Assembly (NCBI RefSeq): GCF_004340465.1
Contig: NZ_SLVV01000007.1
Coordinates: 186,001 to 250,000 of the forward strand
From: Mesobacillus foraminis
GTDB lineage: Bacteria; Bacillota; Bacilli; Bacillales; Cytobacillaceae
Direction of reading: 5' to 3'
DNA: 64,000 nt
The translations under genes and the position numbers were made by a program. The notes under the pieces are model-generated. The model was not told the origin of the DNA. It did not search any database and worked only from the letters and a program-made list of their open reading frames with translations. Below, piece after piece: positions 25,639 through 34,054 of the stretch (the stretch's first letter is position 1; each line of letters starts with the position of its first letter).

Positions 25639-26129
25639 CAGAGCAGACGACTGTAAAAGATTCAACCATTTCTTTTATGGTAAATGGGGAGCGTGTGACA
25701 GCTGCCTTATCCCCGGCCCTTCGACTGGTGGATATTTTACGAGATAAACTGATGTTGACCGGAACCAAATTATCCTGTGGAATTGGCCGGTGCGGGGCTT
25801 GTTCCGTCTTAATGAATGGCCGGCTTGTCAATTCGTGTCTTGTACTGGCCTATCAAATTGAGGGAGCTTCCCTCACAACAATAGAAGGACTTGGGAAGGG
25901 GCGGGATGGACTGCATCCCATTCAAGAGGCTTTCCTCGAAGAAGGAGGCTTCCAGTGCGGATATTGTACTTCAGGGATGGTGATGGCTGTTAAATCCCTG
26001 CTGGATGAAACTCCACAGCCAAGTCAGGAGCAGGTAAGGGAGGCACTCTCGGGAAACATTTGCCGCTGTACGGGATATGGCGGTATTTTAAGGGCCGTCG
26101 ATCGGGCTGCATGCCGTGCCAGGATGTAA
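25620..26129 (+). CDS. pucE: Xanthine dehydrogenase 2Fe-2S subunit (PucE-like)
   Basis: A 169-residue small subunit with two 2Fe-2S clusters. The plant-ferredoxin-type set is LSCGIGRCGACSVLMNG plus a distal Cys (VNSC); the all-helical C-terminal set is FQCGYCTSGM and NICRCTGYGG. It relays electrons from the molybdenum centre to FAD. Start choice: ATG 25620, after AAAGGGGGA; it overlaps pucD by 19 bases. It ends the pucABCDE operon. There is no purine permease or PucR regulator gene beside it, unlike the wider puc region of B. subtilis. Confidence 0.88.
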   Translation: MDENHLAEQTTVKDSTISFMVNGERVTAALSPALRLVDILRDKLMLTGTKLSCGIGRCGACSVLMNGRLVNSCLVLAYQIEGASLTTIEGLGKGRDGLHPIQEAFLEEGGFQCGYCTSGMVMAVKSLLDETPQPSQEQVREALSGNICRCTGYGGILRAVDRAACRARM

Positions 26130-26142
26130 TCATTAACTTCTG

Positions 26143-26174
26143 AACCTCGATCGAATATCGAACGAGGTTTTTTA
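26143..26174 (+). terminator. Intrinsic terminator of the puc operon
   Basis: Outer arms AACCTCG (26143-26149) and CGAGGTT (26163-26169) with a loop that can pair further, followed by T-tract. Confidence 0.8.
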
Positions 26175-26398
26175 CTCCTCCGTTTGCTCTTTAAGACTCT
26201 AGTGATCGACTATGGTGCAAGGGCCTGTAAAAGCAAAGACCAGGGAGAATCCCTGGCAGCCGGAGTTTAACTTGGCATGCATGTGCTGAAATCAATCCTG
26301 CTTCTATGAATATGGTAACTAAAGGTTTCTTCCAATTATATGAAGCAATGGAAAAATTATTGTTGAATTCCTATTATCACCCGTGCTAATCTATTAAG
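26175..26398. other. Intergenic region upstream of the amylopullulanase gene
   Basis: No ORF with a ribosome binding site. A seven-base-pair hairpin (26240-26246 with 26250-26256, loop GAA) without a T-tract is the only local structure seen. The sequence becomes AT-rich towards the promoter. Confidence 0.5.
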
Positions 26399-26404
26399 TA
26401 CAAT
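26399..26404 (+). promoter_or_regulatory. Candidate -10 element of the amylopullulanase gene
   Basis: TACAAT (26399-26404) directly abuts the cre-like site. No good -35 lies at normal distance (TTATCA is 19 bases upstream), so the promoter may need an activator or be elsewhere. Confidence 0.35.
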
Positions 26405-26417
26405 GAAAGCGTTTGCA
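26404..26417 (+). promoter_or_regulatory. Catabolite-responsive element (cre) candidate
   Basis: TGAAAGCGTTTGCA matches the CcpA consensus TGWAANCGNTNWCA at 13 of 14 positions. Placed at the expected start of transcription, it would give glucose repression of a starch-degrading enzyme, which is the common arrangement in Bacillus. Confidence 0.7.
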
Positions 26418-26450
26418 ACTTCCCGTCACTTTTGGGTGCGCAAACGTTTT
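26406..26450 (+). repeat. Inverted repeat (hairpin) between promoter and amylopullulanase start
   Basis: AAAGCGTTTGC (26406-26416) pairs with GCAAACGTTTT (26440-26450), eleven base pairs with one G-U. An inner CCC/GGG pair (26422-26424, 26434-26436) lies in the loop. The 3' arm is followed by TATTATCTTT and then the ribosome binding site at 26461. As DNA the arms resemble two opposed LacI/CcpA-family half-operators; as RNA it resembles a leaky terminator. Confidence 0.6.
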
Positions 26451-26475
26451 TATTATCTTTGGAGGGGGGACTTTT

Positions 26476-29400
26476 ATGAGACGGCTATTTTCTTCGATAC
26501 TGGCTTTCGCACTTTTATTTCCAGCGAGTGCAGCTCCGTACGGACTTGCGGCGAATACACAGACAGCTTCTTACCAAAAGGTTGTGCTCAGGGGAAATGC
26601 AGCTGGTTTAGATTGGTCTTCAGATAACAATCCTTTACAGTTTGCAGAAGAGGAAGGGGTCTGGAAAAGCGCCCCGGTTCATCTTCAAGGCGGAAAGGAA
26701 GTCGAATACAAATTCGTCATGGACGGAAATTGGCTGGAAGGAGAAAATCTTCGTTTTACCCCACCACAGACAGGCGCTTACATCTTCATTTTCCATCCTG
26801 GTGATCAAAGGAAAGTGAATGTTCAAATTGATTTATCTCAATTTACTGGATCCCTTAAACTTGAGGTCACACTCCCCGAAGAGACCCCAGAATGGGCCAT
26901 TCCAACAATCGGTTCAACTTTAAATGATTTTAATTATGCAGTCACAGCATTAAGAAAAACGGGAGACATGAAATGGGAGATAGAACTCGCAGGCAATTCA
27001 GGCGAGGAAATAGAATATCTTTACGCTTTAGGTGACGGGCAATATCAGGAAAGCGCACAGGCAAAGCGGAAAGCGGCTTTTAAAGAAGGCGGAATGGTAT
27101 ACAGTGACATTGTTGCCGACTGGAAGGCTGTTCCTGTGGCTAAAAGTGTAACTCATAATTTTACGATTTCACCCGAGATTCCGTCTTCTAAGGATGATGT
27201 TACAGCCTCAGTTACGGTAAAACATTATGGTTCGGTGTCCAAGGGAGCAATCTACTATACTACTGATGGCTCCAGGCCAGAAGGTGCACGGGGAGAAGCT
27301 GGCAACGGGCAAGTGGCACACATGGTGAAGGAATCAGAGCATGTCGAAAATGGAGTCACGATCACCATTTTTAATGGGGTGATTCCAAAACAGGCAGACA
27401 GGACAAGGGTGAAGTACATTGCTGATGTCTGGGAGGAATCCGGAACCTCTTCCCAATTTGCAGATACAAACAGTCCCCATCATGAAGGAGCTACCGAATT
27501 TGCCTATTACTCAGACGAATTTAAATCCCCTGACTGGGCAAAAAAGGCAGTTATTTATCATGTATTTGTGGATCGATTCCTCAATGGCGACCCGGCGAAT
27601 GATGAACCGGGATCTACAGAGCTTGAGTATGATGAGCGGCTTAAAGGCTGGATGGGCGGAGATTTACAGGGAGTTCTCGAAAAACTGGATTATCTCAAGG
27701 ATTTAGGTGTCAACACAATCTGGCTGTCGCCCATATTCGAAGGACCATACTCACATGGTTATCATCCAGCGGACTTCAAAGCGGTTGAAGATCATTTTGG
27801 AAGCAAGGAATTAATAAAAGAAGTGATTGATACAGCCCATGCAAAAGGGTTAAAGGTTGTCTATGATTTTGTGCCAAATCATACATCAGTCAGGCACCCT
27901 TTTTTCCAGGACGCCCTGACAAACGGTGAAAGCAGCCCGTATTACGATTGGTATACCTTCACAGAGTGGCCGGATAAATATGAAACCTTCCAGGGGATAT
28001 CCGAGCTGCCCCAATTCAATAATGATCATGCAGAAGCAAGGAACTACATGCTGAATGAGGTGGTCCCCTATTGGTTAATGGACCTGGATTTTGATGGGTT
28101 CCGCCTTGATTATGCCAAGGGGCCAAGCTACAGCTTCTGGGTGGATTTCCGGCATAAAGTCAAGCAGCTGAAACCGGAGGCGTTTATTTTCGGCGAGGTT
28201 TGGGACAGCCGGGAAAAGATTGATACTTATGAAGGAGAGCTTGACGGGGCGTTGGATTTCGGGTTGAGGGACGCAATCGTAAACGCTTTTGCTAAAAATC
28301 AATCCATGAAGCCGCTGGAAGAAACGATTCGGAAAAACCTTGCCACTTACTCGAAGGAATATGTCACAGCGTCCTTCCTGGATAGTCATGATCAGCCTCG
28401 ATTCCTGTTTGAAGCAGGCGGTGACAAAGATATGCTTAAATTGGCTGCTGCAGCACAGTTCACGCTGCCTGGTGCCCCTGTTGTATATTATGGGGATGAG
28501 GTTGGATTATCCCAAAGCAGGGACCATAATTCAGTATCGGACTGGAAGGACCGCTATTTCAGGGAGATGATGCCTTGGGAGGCTGAAAAGCAGGATTTAG
28601 AAGTAAAAGAGTTTTATAAAAAAATCATCAAGCTCCGAACAAGCAAGACTGCACTTTCTACCGGTGCTTTTCAGGCATTGTCGGCTCAGCAAGATCTTCT
28701 CGCTTACGAACGTTCAGATGAAAGCGGGAGATTCTTAATCGTGATAAACAAGGGTGAGAAGGCAGTAAAAGTGGATGTCAACGCTCTTTATAACCAGCCA
28801 AAAATTACAGATGTCACCTTAGCCAATGCCTTGGACAATGAAGTGATCAAGAACAATGAACACGGAGATTTGGAGTTTACGGCTAATGCCAGGTCCTTTT
28901 CGATTTTTGAAATTACTGGTTCATTGGTCTACAGCGACAAGCCAATAGATTCTGGCAAGATGTACGACAAGGTGGTACTAAGGGGATCACAGCCTCTCTC
29001 GTGGGATGGCGACGATGCCCCATTAACCTATAATACGGATGAAAAATTATGGGAAAGCCAGCCAATCGAATTGCAGGCTGGGAAAGAAATCCAATTTAAA
29101 TATGTAATGGATGGGAATTGGCTGGAGGGTGAAAACCTTACCTTTACACCTCAATCCACGGAAAACTATGTATTTGCCTTTGATGCCCATGGCCAACGGA
29201 AAATCAATGTAACACCTGCCCGGAAAAAAATAACCACTAAGGTAAAAATCCATTACCAGCCGAAAAACGGGGATACGAAGGACTGGAATCTATGGGTATG
29301 GCCAGATGGCAGGGACGGGCAGGTCTTTGATTTTACTGGTGAGGATGCATTTGGGAAAGTAGCGGAAGTTGAATTAGATGGAGACCACGACCGAGTCGGT

Positions 29401-32052
29401 TTCATTATCCGTACCGACAGCTGGGAAAAGGATGGCGGCGACCGTTTTATTCAAGGCATCTGGCTTGGAAGTGATGAAGTATGGATAAAATCAGGGGATG
29501 ATCAGGTTTATACCAGCAACCCTGATGGAAGCACTTCACCTAAAACCTATGACTCTCTTGAAGTTAAGTTTAACTATTATCGCTATGATCAGATTTATGA
29601 TAACTGGGATATCTGGGTGTGGACAGATAAGACGGATGGTCAGGCGTTGAAATTAGATAAGGAAACGGCTTTTGGAAGGCGAGGTACCATCAAGCTGGAA
29701 AAGCTTAATGGTGCAACAAAAGTAGGGTTTATCGTCCGGAAATCGGACTGGTCTGAAAAGGATGTAGCGGAGGATCGGTTCATTACAAGATTTTCCGGGG
29801 AAGGAAAAGCGGAAATATGGCTGGCTCAGGACCAACAGCGGATTTTCGATCAGCCAGAAAAGGTGGACCGGACTCCAAGAATTACAAAGGCTGTGATCGA
29901 TGAGCTGAATAAAATCACCCTGCACACCAATCTGCCATTCTTGCTGTCTGACGGGGTGAACGCGGGGATACAGCTTGACGGGGCCGAAATTGCTAAAGTG
30001 GAAGGTCACTCCACAGATTCTGGCAATCTGGTTAATAGAGTAATAATTACCACTAAGGGTGAACTGGATTTATCGAAAACATACCGTGTCAGCAAAGAAG
30101 GATTTGGCATGGCCACAGTCCAAATGGGGAAGGTCATCGGCAGCAAGAGCTTTGAAGAAAAATTCTACTATCCTGGAAACGATCTGGGAAACACTTATGC
30201 CAAAGCAAAAACTAAATTCCGGGTATGGGCTCCAACCGCAAGTGAGGCGAAACTTGTAACCTATGAAAAATACAATAGCCTATCGGGTACGGAATTTCCC
30301 ATGACTCGGAGCGAAAAGGGAACATGGACCGCGGAGCTTCAGGGCGACCAGAACGGAACACTCTACACCTATAGGGTGAAAATTGGTGATGACTGGAATG
30401 AAGCGGTCGACCCATACGCTAGAGCGGTTGCCGTCAATGGGGATAAAGGTGCAGTCGTAAACCTTGAAGCTACCGATCCGAAAAAGTGGAAAAAGAATAG
30501 GCCAAAGATGGAGAATCCCGAGGATGCCATTATCTATGAGGCACATATTCGAGATTTAACCATTCATCCTGACAGCGGTATTCCCGAAAAGTATAAAGGG
30601 AAATTCCTGGGGGTTGCGGAAACCGGGACTGCTGGGCCCAATAAGGTAAAAACAGGGCTCAGCCATGTGAAAGATTTAGGCATCACCCACTTGCAGTTTA
30701 TTCCGATGTATGATTACAACACGGCGAGTGTGGATGAAACAAAACTGGATACCCCGCAGTACAACTGGGGATATGATCCAAAGAACTATAATGTACCAGA
30801 AGGCTCATATTCCACGGACCCATATACACCGGCTGTGCGAATCAGAGAAATGAAACAAATGATCCAGACGATTCATGAAAATGATATCCGTGTCATGATG
30901 GATGTAGTGTACAATCATATGTTCAGTGCCTTCGAATCGAATTTCCATAAGCTTGTGCCAGGCTACTATTACAGGTACAACGATGATGGCACACTGAGTA
31001 ACGGCACAGGTGTTGGAAACGATACTGCATCCGAACATAAAATGATGCGCAAGTTTATTATTGATTCGGTTACTTATTGGGCGAGGGAATATCACATTGA
31101 TGGTTTCCGCTTTGACCTTATGGGCATCCATGATGTTGAGACGATGAACGAAGTCCGCAAGGCATTGGATAAAATTGACCCCTCGATTATCGTCATTGGC
31201 GAAGGATGGGACCTCGGGACCAATTTGCCTCCGGAATTAAAGGCAAATCAAAAGAATGCGTATAAAATGCCGGGGATCGGCCATTTCAATGACGATATCC
31301 GGGATGGATTGAAGGGAAGCGTTTTTGATGAGCAGGACAATGGATTCGTTAACGGAAAGGATTCCATGGAGCTTCGGATCAAAAAGGGAGTAGCTGGCGG
31401 AATTTCCTATACTCAAGAAATAAAAACCTTTGCCGAAGACCCTGAACAAACGGTAACGTACGTTGAAGCACATGATAACCACACTCTCTGGGATAAACTG
31501 CAATTGACCAATCCCAATGACAGTGAACAAACATGGAAAAAAATGCACAAGCTTGCGACGTCTGTTGTACTCACCTCCCAGGGAATATCATTCATCCACG
31601 CAGGACAGGAGTTTATGCGGACAAAAGGCGGAGACCATAATAGCTATAAATCGCCTGACTCCATAAACCAGCTGGATTGGAATCGGCGCAGTGACTTCGA
31701 TAAAGAGGTAGAATATTTTAAAGGCTTAGTAGCGCTGCGAAAAAGCAGTCCAGCCTTTAGAATGACGACCGAAGAGGATATCAGGAATCATCTGGAATTC
31801 CTTCAGACTCCTGCCAATACGGTTGCTTTTGTACTTGAAAATCCTGTTAAAAGAAAAGGAACTCAACGATATGTAGTGGCCTATAATGCGAACAGATCGA
31901 CGGTGGAAATTGAGCTTCCGGCAAAAGGGAATTGGAAAGTTCTGGTGAATGGAGAGCGCGCAGGAACCAGGACTCTCGGCACAATCAGAGGGGAAAAAAT
32001 GAAGGTTCCGCCTTTAAGTACCTATGTACTTGAATTAACTGGAGCAAAATAA
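26476..32052 (+). CDS. Secreted bifunctional alpha-amylase/pullulanase (amylopullulanase)
   Basis: A 1858-residue exoenzyme with a Sec signal peptide (MRRLFSSILAFALLFPASAA). Domains: carbohydrate-binding-like module (about 33-115); GH13 alpha-amylase domain (about 353-770) with GFRLDYAKG (Asp545), GEVWD (Glu574) and DSHDQPR (Asp639); a second copy of the first module (830-912); two CBM41-type modules (about 920-1014 and 1028-1125); CBM48 (about 1245-1340); then type I pullulanase with YNWGYDP (1429-1435), GFRFDLMG (Asp1547), IGEGWD (Glu1576) and EAHDNH (Asp1667). Both triads look intact, so it should cut alpha-1,4 and alpha-1,6 bonds of starch. The layout resembles the two-headed alkaline amylopullulanases described from Bacillus. 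ATG 26476 follows GGAGGGGGG. No cell-wall anchor. Confidence 0.93.
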   Translation: MRRLFSSILAFALLFPASAAPYGLAANTQTASYQKVVLRGNAAGLDWSSDNNPLQFAEEEGVWKSAPVHLQGGKEVEYKFVMDGNWLEGENLRFTPPQTGAYIFIFHPGDQRKVNVQIDLSQFTGSLKLEVTLPEETPEWAIPTIGSTLNDFNYAVTALRKTGDMKWEIELAGNSGEEIEYLYALGDGQYQESAQAKRKAAFKEGGMVYSDIVADWKAVPVAKSVTHNFTISPEIPSSKDDVTASVTVKHYGSVSKGAIYYTTDGSRPEGARGEAGNGQVAHMVKESEHVENGVTITIFNGVIPKQADRTRVKYIADVWEESGTSSQFADTNSPHHEGATEFAYYSDEFKSPDWAKKAVIYHVFVDRFLNGDPANDEPGSTELEYDERLKGWMGGDLQGVLEKLDYLKDLGVNTIWLSPIFEGPYSHGYHPADFKAVEDHFGSKELIKEVIDTAHAKGLKVVYDFVPNHTSVRHPFFQDALTNGESSPYYDWYTFTEWPDKYETFQGISELPQFNNDHAEARNYMLNEVVPYWLMDLDFDGFRLDYAKGPSYSFWVDFRHKVKQLKPEAFIFGEVWDSREKIDTYEGELDGALDFGLRDAIVNAFAKNQSMKPLEETIRKNLATYSKEYVTASFLDSHDQPRFLFEAGGDKDMLKLAAAAQFTLPGAPVVYYGDEVGLSQSRDHNSVSDWKDRYFREMMPWEAEKQDLEVKEFYKKIIKLRTSKTALSTGAFQALSAQQDLLAYERSDESGRFLIVINKGEKAVKVDVNALYNQPKITDVTLANALDNEVIKNNEHGDLEFTANARSFSIFEITGSLVYSDKPIDSGKMYDKVVLRGSQPLSWDGDDAPLTYNTDEKLWESQPIELQAGKEIQFKYVMDGNWLEGENLTFTPQSTENYVFAFDAHGQRKINVTPARKKITTKVKIHYQPKNGDTKDWNLWVWPDGRDGQVFDFTGEDAFGKVAEVELDGDHDRVGFIIRTDSWEKDGGDRFIQGIWLGSDEVWIKSGDDQVYTSNPDGSTSPKTYDSLEVKFNYYRYDQIYDNWDIWVWTDKTDGQALKLDKETAFGRRGTIKLEKLNGATKVGFIVRKSDWSEKDVAEDRFITRFSGEGKAEIWLAQDQQRIFDQPEKVDRTPRITKAVIDELNKITLHTNLPFLLSDGVNAGIQLDGAEIAKVEGHSTDSGNLVNRVIITTKGELDLSKTYRVSKEGFGMATVQMGKVIGSKSFEEKFYYPGNDLGNTYAKAKTKFRVWAPTASEAKLVTYEKYNSLSGTEFPMTRSEKGTWTAELQGDQNGTLYTYRVKIGDDWNEAVDPYARAVAVNGDKGAVVNLEATDPKKWKKNRPKMENPEDAIIYEAHIRDLTIHPDSGIPEKYKGKFLGVAETGTAGPNKVKTGLSHVKDLGITHLQFIPMYDYNTASVDETKLDTPQYNWGYDPKNYNVPEGSYSTDPYTPAVRIREMKQMIQTIHENDIRVMMDVVYNHMFSAFESNFHKLVPGYYYRYNDDGTLSNGTGVGNDTASEHKMMRKFIIDSVTYWAREYHIDGFRFDLMGIHDVETMNEVRKALDKIDPSIIVIGEGWDLGTNLPPELKANQKNAYKMPGIGHFNDDIRDGLKGSVFDEQDNGFVNGKDSMELRIKKGVAGGISYTQEIKTFAEDPEQTVTYVEAHDNHTLWDKLQLTNPNDSEQTWKKMHKLATSVVLTSQGISFIHAGQEFMRTKGGDHNSYKSPDSINQLDWNRRSDFDKEVEYFKGLVALRKSSPAFRMTTEEDIRNHLEFLQTPANTVAFVLENPVKRKGTQRYVVAYNANRSTVEIELPAKGNWKVLVNGERAGTRTLGTIRGEKMKVPPLSTYVLELTGAK

Positions 32053-32140
32053 ACATTCACTGGGTGGCTGTCTGTTTGCTGATTAAAATGGATTGTGGCC
32101 CATATTTACCAAAAACGTCACTCCTTCAAGGAATTATAGT

Positions 32141-32169
32141 CACTTCGTAAGTAGCCGGCACATAGGATA
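32141..32169 (+). promoter_or_regulatory. Candidate sigma-K promoter of gerE
   Basis: CATAGGATA (32161-32169) matches the sigma-K -10 pattern CATAnnnTA, with an AC core (CACT, 32141-32144) 16 bases upstream. B. subtilis gerE is transcribed by sigma-K in the mother cell. Confidence 0.6.
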
Positions 32170-32234
32170 TGTTGACTAAAACTATTACCCACCCCGCAGT
32201 TCACAGCTGGCGAAGGCAAGGAGGGTTACTATAC

Positions 32235-32459
32235 TTGAAGGAGAATGAATATACTCACAAGCCATTACTCACCAAACGAGAAAGAGAAGTATTCGAACTG
32301 TTAGTACAAGACAAAACAACTAAAGAGATCGCTGGTGAATTGTTTATAAGCGAAAAAACGGTTCGGAATCATATTTCTAACGCTATGCAAAAGCTAGGCG
32401 TAAAGGGGCGTTCCCAAGCGGTTGTAGAGCTCCTTCGGATGGGAGAACTAGAACTTTGA
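32235..32459 (+). CDS. gerE: Spore coat/germination transcription regulator GerE
   Basis: A 74-residue LuxR-type DNA-binding protein, exactly the length of B. subtilis GerE. Nearly the whole protein is the helix-turn-helix domain: [18 protein letters not shown], then [19 protein letters not shown] and [19 protein letters not shown]. It has no receiver domain. GerE acts late in the mother cell, activating and repressing sigma-K-dependent coat genes. Start choice: TTG 32235, behind AAGGAGGG (32218-32225); the longer frame from 32169 overlaps the promoter and lacks an RBS. It marks the return to conserved gene order after the accessory block. Confidence 0.95.
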   Translation: MKENEYTHKPLLTKREREVFELLVQDKTTKEIAGELFISEKTVRNHISNAMQKLGVKGRSQAVVELLRMGELEL

Positions 32460-32464
32460 TTTTG

Positions 32465-32493
32465 ACCGGCCTTCCTTTTTTGGGGAGGCCGGT
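32465..32493 (+). terminator. Hairpin after gerE
   Basis: An eleven-base-pair stem (32465-32475 with 32483-32493) but with the T-run in the loop rather than downstream, so termination may be weak. Confidence 0.5.
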
Positions 32494-32550
32494 TATCAAT
32501 TTGGCAGATGAACTCGCATGCCAAAGTTCTCCGATGCAAATAAGGACAGA

Positions 32551-32582
32551 ATGCAGCCGGCAGTGTGCCGGCTGTATTTTTT
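32551..32582 (+). terminator. Intrinsic terminator between gerE and ysmB
   Basis: A twelve-base-pair stem (32551-32562 with 32566-32577, one G-U, loop GTG) followed by five T. Confidence 0.85.
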
Positions 32583-32676
32583 CTTGAAATTCTTGCGGAA
32601 ATCATAGAAAATAAGAACACTGATAGAGAGCATCAATTGAATTGGCATGGAATGTTTTCACATGGGAGTGTTAAAG

Positions 32677-33141
32677 ATGAAGCTTGAAGATCTAAATCTG
32701 CCTAATAATAAAAATACAGAAATGGTGGCGGATATTGAAAAGGAACTGCGCTACATAGCGGGGATTATAAAACAGAAAGGCCGTGAATTGTTAAGTAATT
32801 ATACTATTACACCTCCTCAGTTCGTAGCCCTGCAGTGGCTATTTGAAGACGGTGATATGACAATTGGGGAACTTTCCAACAAAATGTACCTGGCTTGCAG
32901 TACGACGACTGATTTAGTTGACCGCATGGAAAAAAGCAAGCTGGTTGTCCGGGTTAAAGATCCGAATGACAGAAGGGTTGTCCGCATACATCTTCTGGAA
33001 GAAGGAGAACGGATCATCGATGAAGTCATCAAAAAGAGACAGCTGTATTTGCAGGAGATCTTAGTTAATTTTACAGATAATGAAGTTCTTTCACTAAAGG
33101 ACAACCTGACGAAATTACATCAAGAAATGCGTGAAGAATGA
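32677..33141 (+). CDS. ysmB: MarR-family transcription regulator (YsmB-like)
   Basis: A 154-residue MarR-type winged-helix regulator. The DNA-binding region has [16 protein letters not shown], then [20 protein letters not shown] and a wing [14 protein letters not shown]. Start choice: ATG 32677, eight bases after GGGAG; an upstream ATG at 32647 has no ribosome binding site. It sits between gerE and racE as in B. subtilis and its end is only ten bases before the racE start, so the two are probably cotranscribed. Its targets and ligand are unknown. Confidence 0.88.
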   Translation: MKLEDLNLPNNKNTEMVADIEKELRYIAGIIKQKGRELLSNYTITPPQFVALQWLFEDGDMTIGELSNKMYLACSTTTDLVDRMEKSKLVVRVKDPNDRRVVRIHLLEEGERIIDEVIKKRQLYLQEILVNFTDNEVLSLKDNLTKLHQEMREE

Positions 33142-33151
33142 GGCGAGATTT

Positions 33152-33946
33152 TTGAAACGACCGATTGGAATTATTGATTCGGGTGTGGGCGGTTTGACCG
33201 TGGCAAAGGAAGTTATGCGGCAGCTGCCTCATGAACATATCATTTACCTCGGGGATACGGCCCGATGTCCCTATGGACCGAGATCAGCAGAAGAGGTACG
33301 AAGGTTTACATGGGAGATTACCAGGTTTCTGCTAAATAAAGAGATAAAAATGCTTGTCATCGCCTGTAATACAGCCACAGCAGTTGCACTTGAGGAAATC
33401 AGCGCAGCTCTCCCTATTCCTGTATTAGGCGTTATCCATCCAGGGGCGAGGACAGCTATAAAAGTTACCAGCAATTATCATATTGGTGTCATTGGAACAG
33501 AGGGAACGATTAAAAGTGCCGCCTACGAGCATGCACTGAAGTCCATCAACCGCCAGACCGATGTTCAGAGCCTGGCGTGCCCTAAATTTGTACCGCTGGT
33601 TGAAAGTGGAGAGTATGATGGTCCGGTAGCGAAAAAGGTTGTTGCCGATACATTGCAGCCATTCAAAGACAAGGAGCTGGACACACTTATTCTAGGCTGT
33701 ACTCATTACCCGCTGCTGGAGCCTTTGATCAAAAGGTTTATGGGAGAAGAAGTAAAAGTGATCAGCTCCGGGGAAGAAACGGCAAGAGAAGTGAGTACGA
33801 TCCTCCATCACAATAAAATGCTCAACGGCGGGGAAGAAGCACCTGTCCACGAATATTTTACGACTGGATCCAAAAAGATCTTTTCAGCCATCGCTTCACA
33901 ATGGCTTGGAAAGACAATCACAAATGTACAGACCATAAAACTATGA
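33152..33946 (+). CDS. racE: Glutamate racemase
   Basis: A 264-residue enzyme that makes D-glutamate for peptidoglycan (and for poly-gamma-glutamate in some bacilli). Family motifs are complete: [18 protein letters not shown] with the catalytic aspartate near the N-terminus, [12 protein letters not shown] with the first catalytic Cys near residue 74, and [13 protein letters not shown] with the second near 185. Start choice: TTG 33152, after GAGGCGAG; it gives a protein starting [11 protein letters not shown] like B. subtilis RacE. The 3' end overlaps its terminator. Confidence 0.93.
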   Translation: MKRPIGIIDSGVGGLTVAKEVMRQLPHEHIIYLGDTARCPYGPRSAEEVRRFTWEITRFLLNKEIKMLVIACNTATAVALEEISAALPIPVLGVIHPGARTAIKVTSNYHIGVIGTEGTIKSAAYEHALKSINRQTDVQSLACPKFVPLVESGEYDGPVAKKVVADTLQPFKDKELDTLILGCTHYPLLEPLIKRFMGEEVKVISSGEETAREVSTILHHNKMLNGGEEAPVHEYFTTGSKKIFSAIASQWLGKTITNVQTIKL

Positions 33947-33972
33947 AAAGCTCCGGGAAGGGGCTTTTTTTC
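33946..33972 (+). terminator. Intrinsic terminator after racE
   Basis: A nine-base-pair stem (33946-33954 with 33960-33968, one T-G pair, loop GGGAA) followed by T-tract. Its first base is the last base of the racE stop codon. Confidence 0.8.
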
Positions 33973-34054
33973 TTCCAAAAATCTTTTCCCAGCCGGTCTA
34001 ATTTTAAAATAGGCTCGTATAAATGGTAGTACAAACTGTCTTTGGAGGGATTCG

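Noticed and set aside
33996-34024. Sigma-E promoter for gerM
   Set aside because: CGTATAAAT is a fair -10, but the -35 fit and 12-base spacing are poor, so it is mentioned only in the gerM entry.
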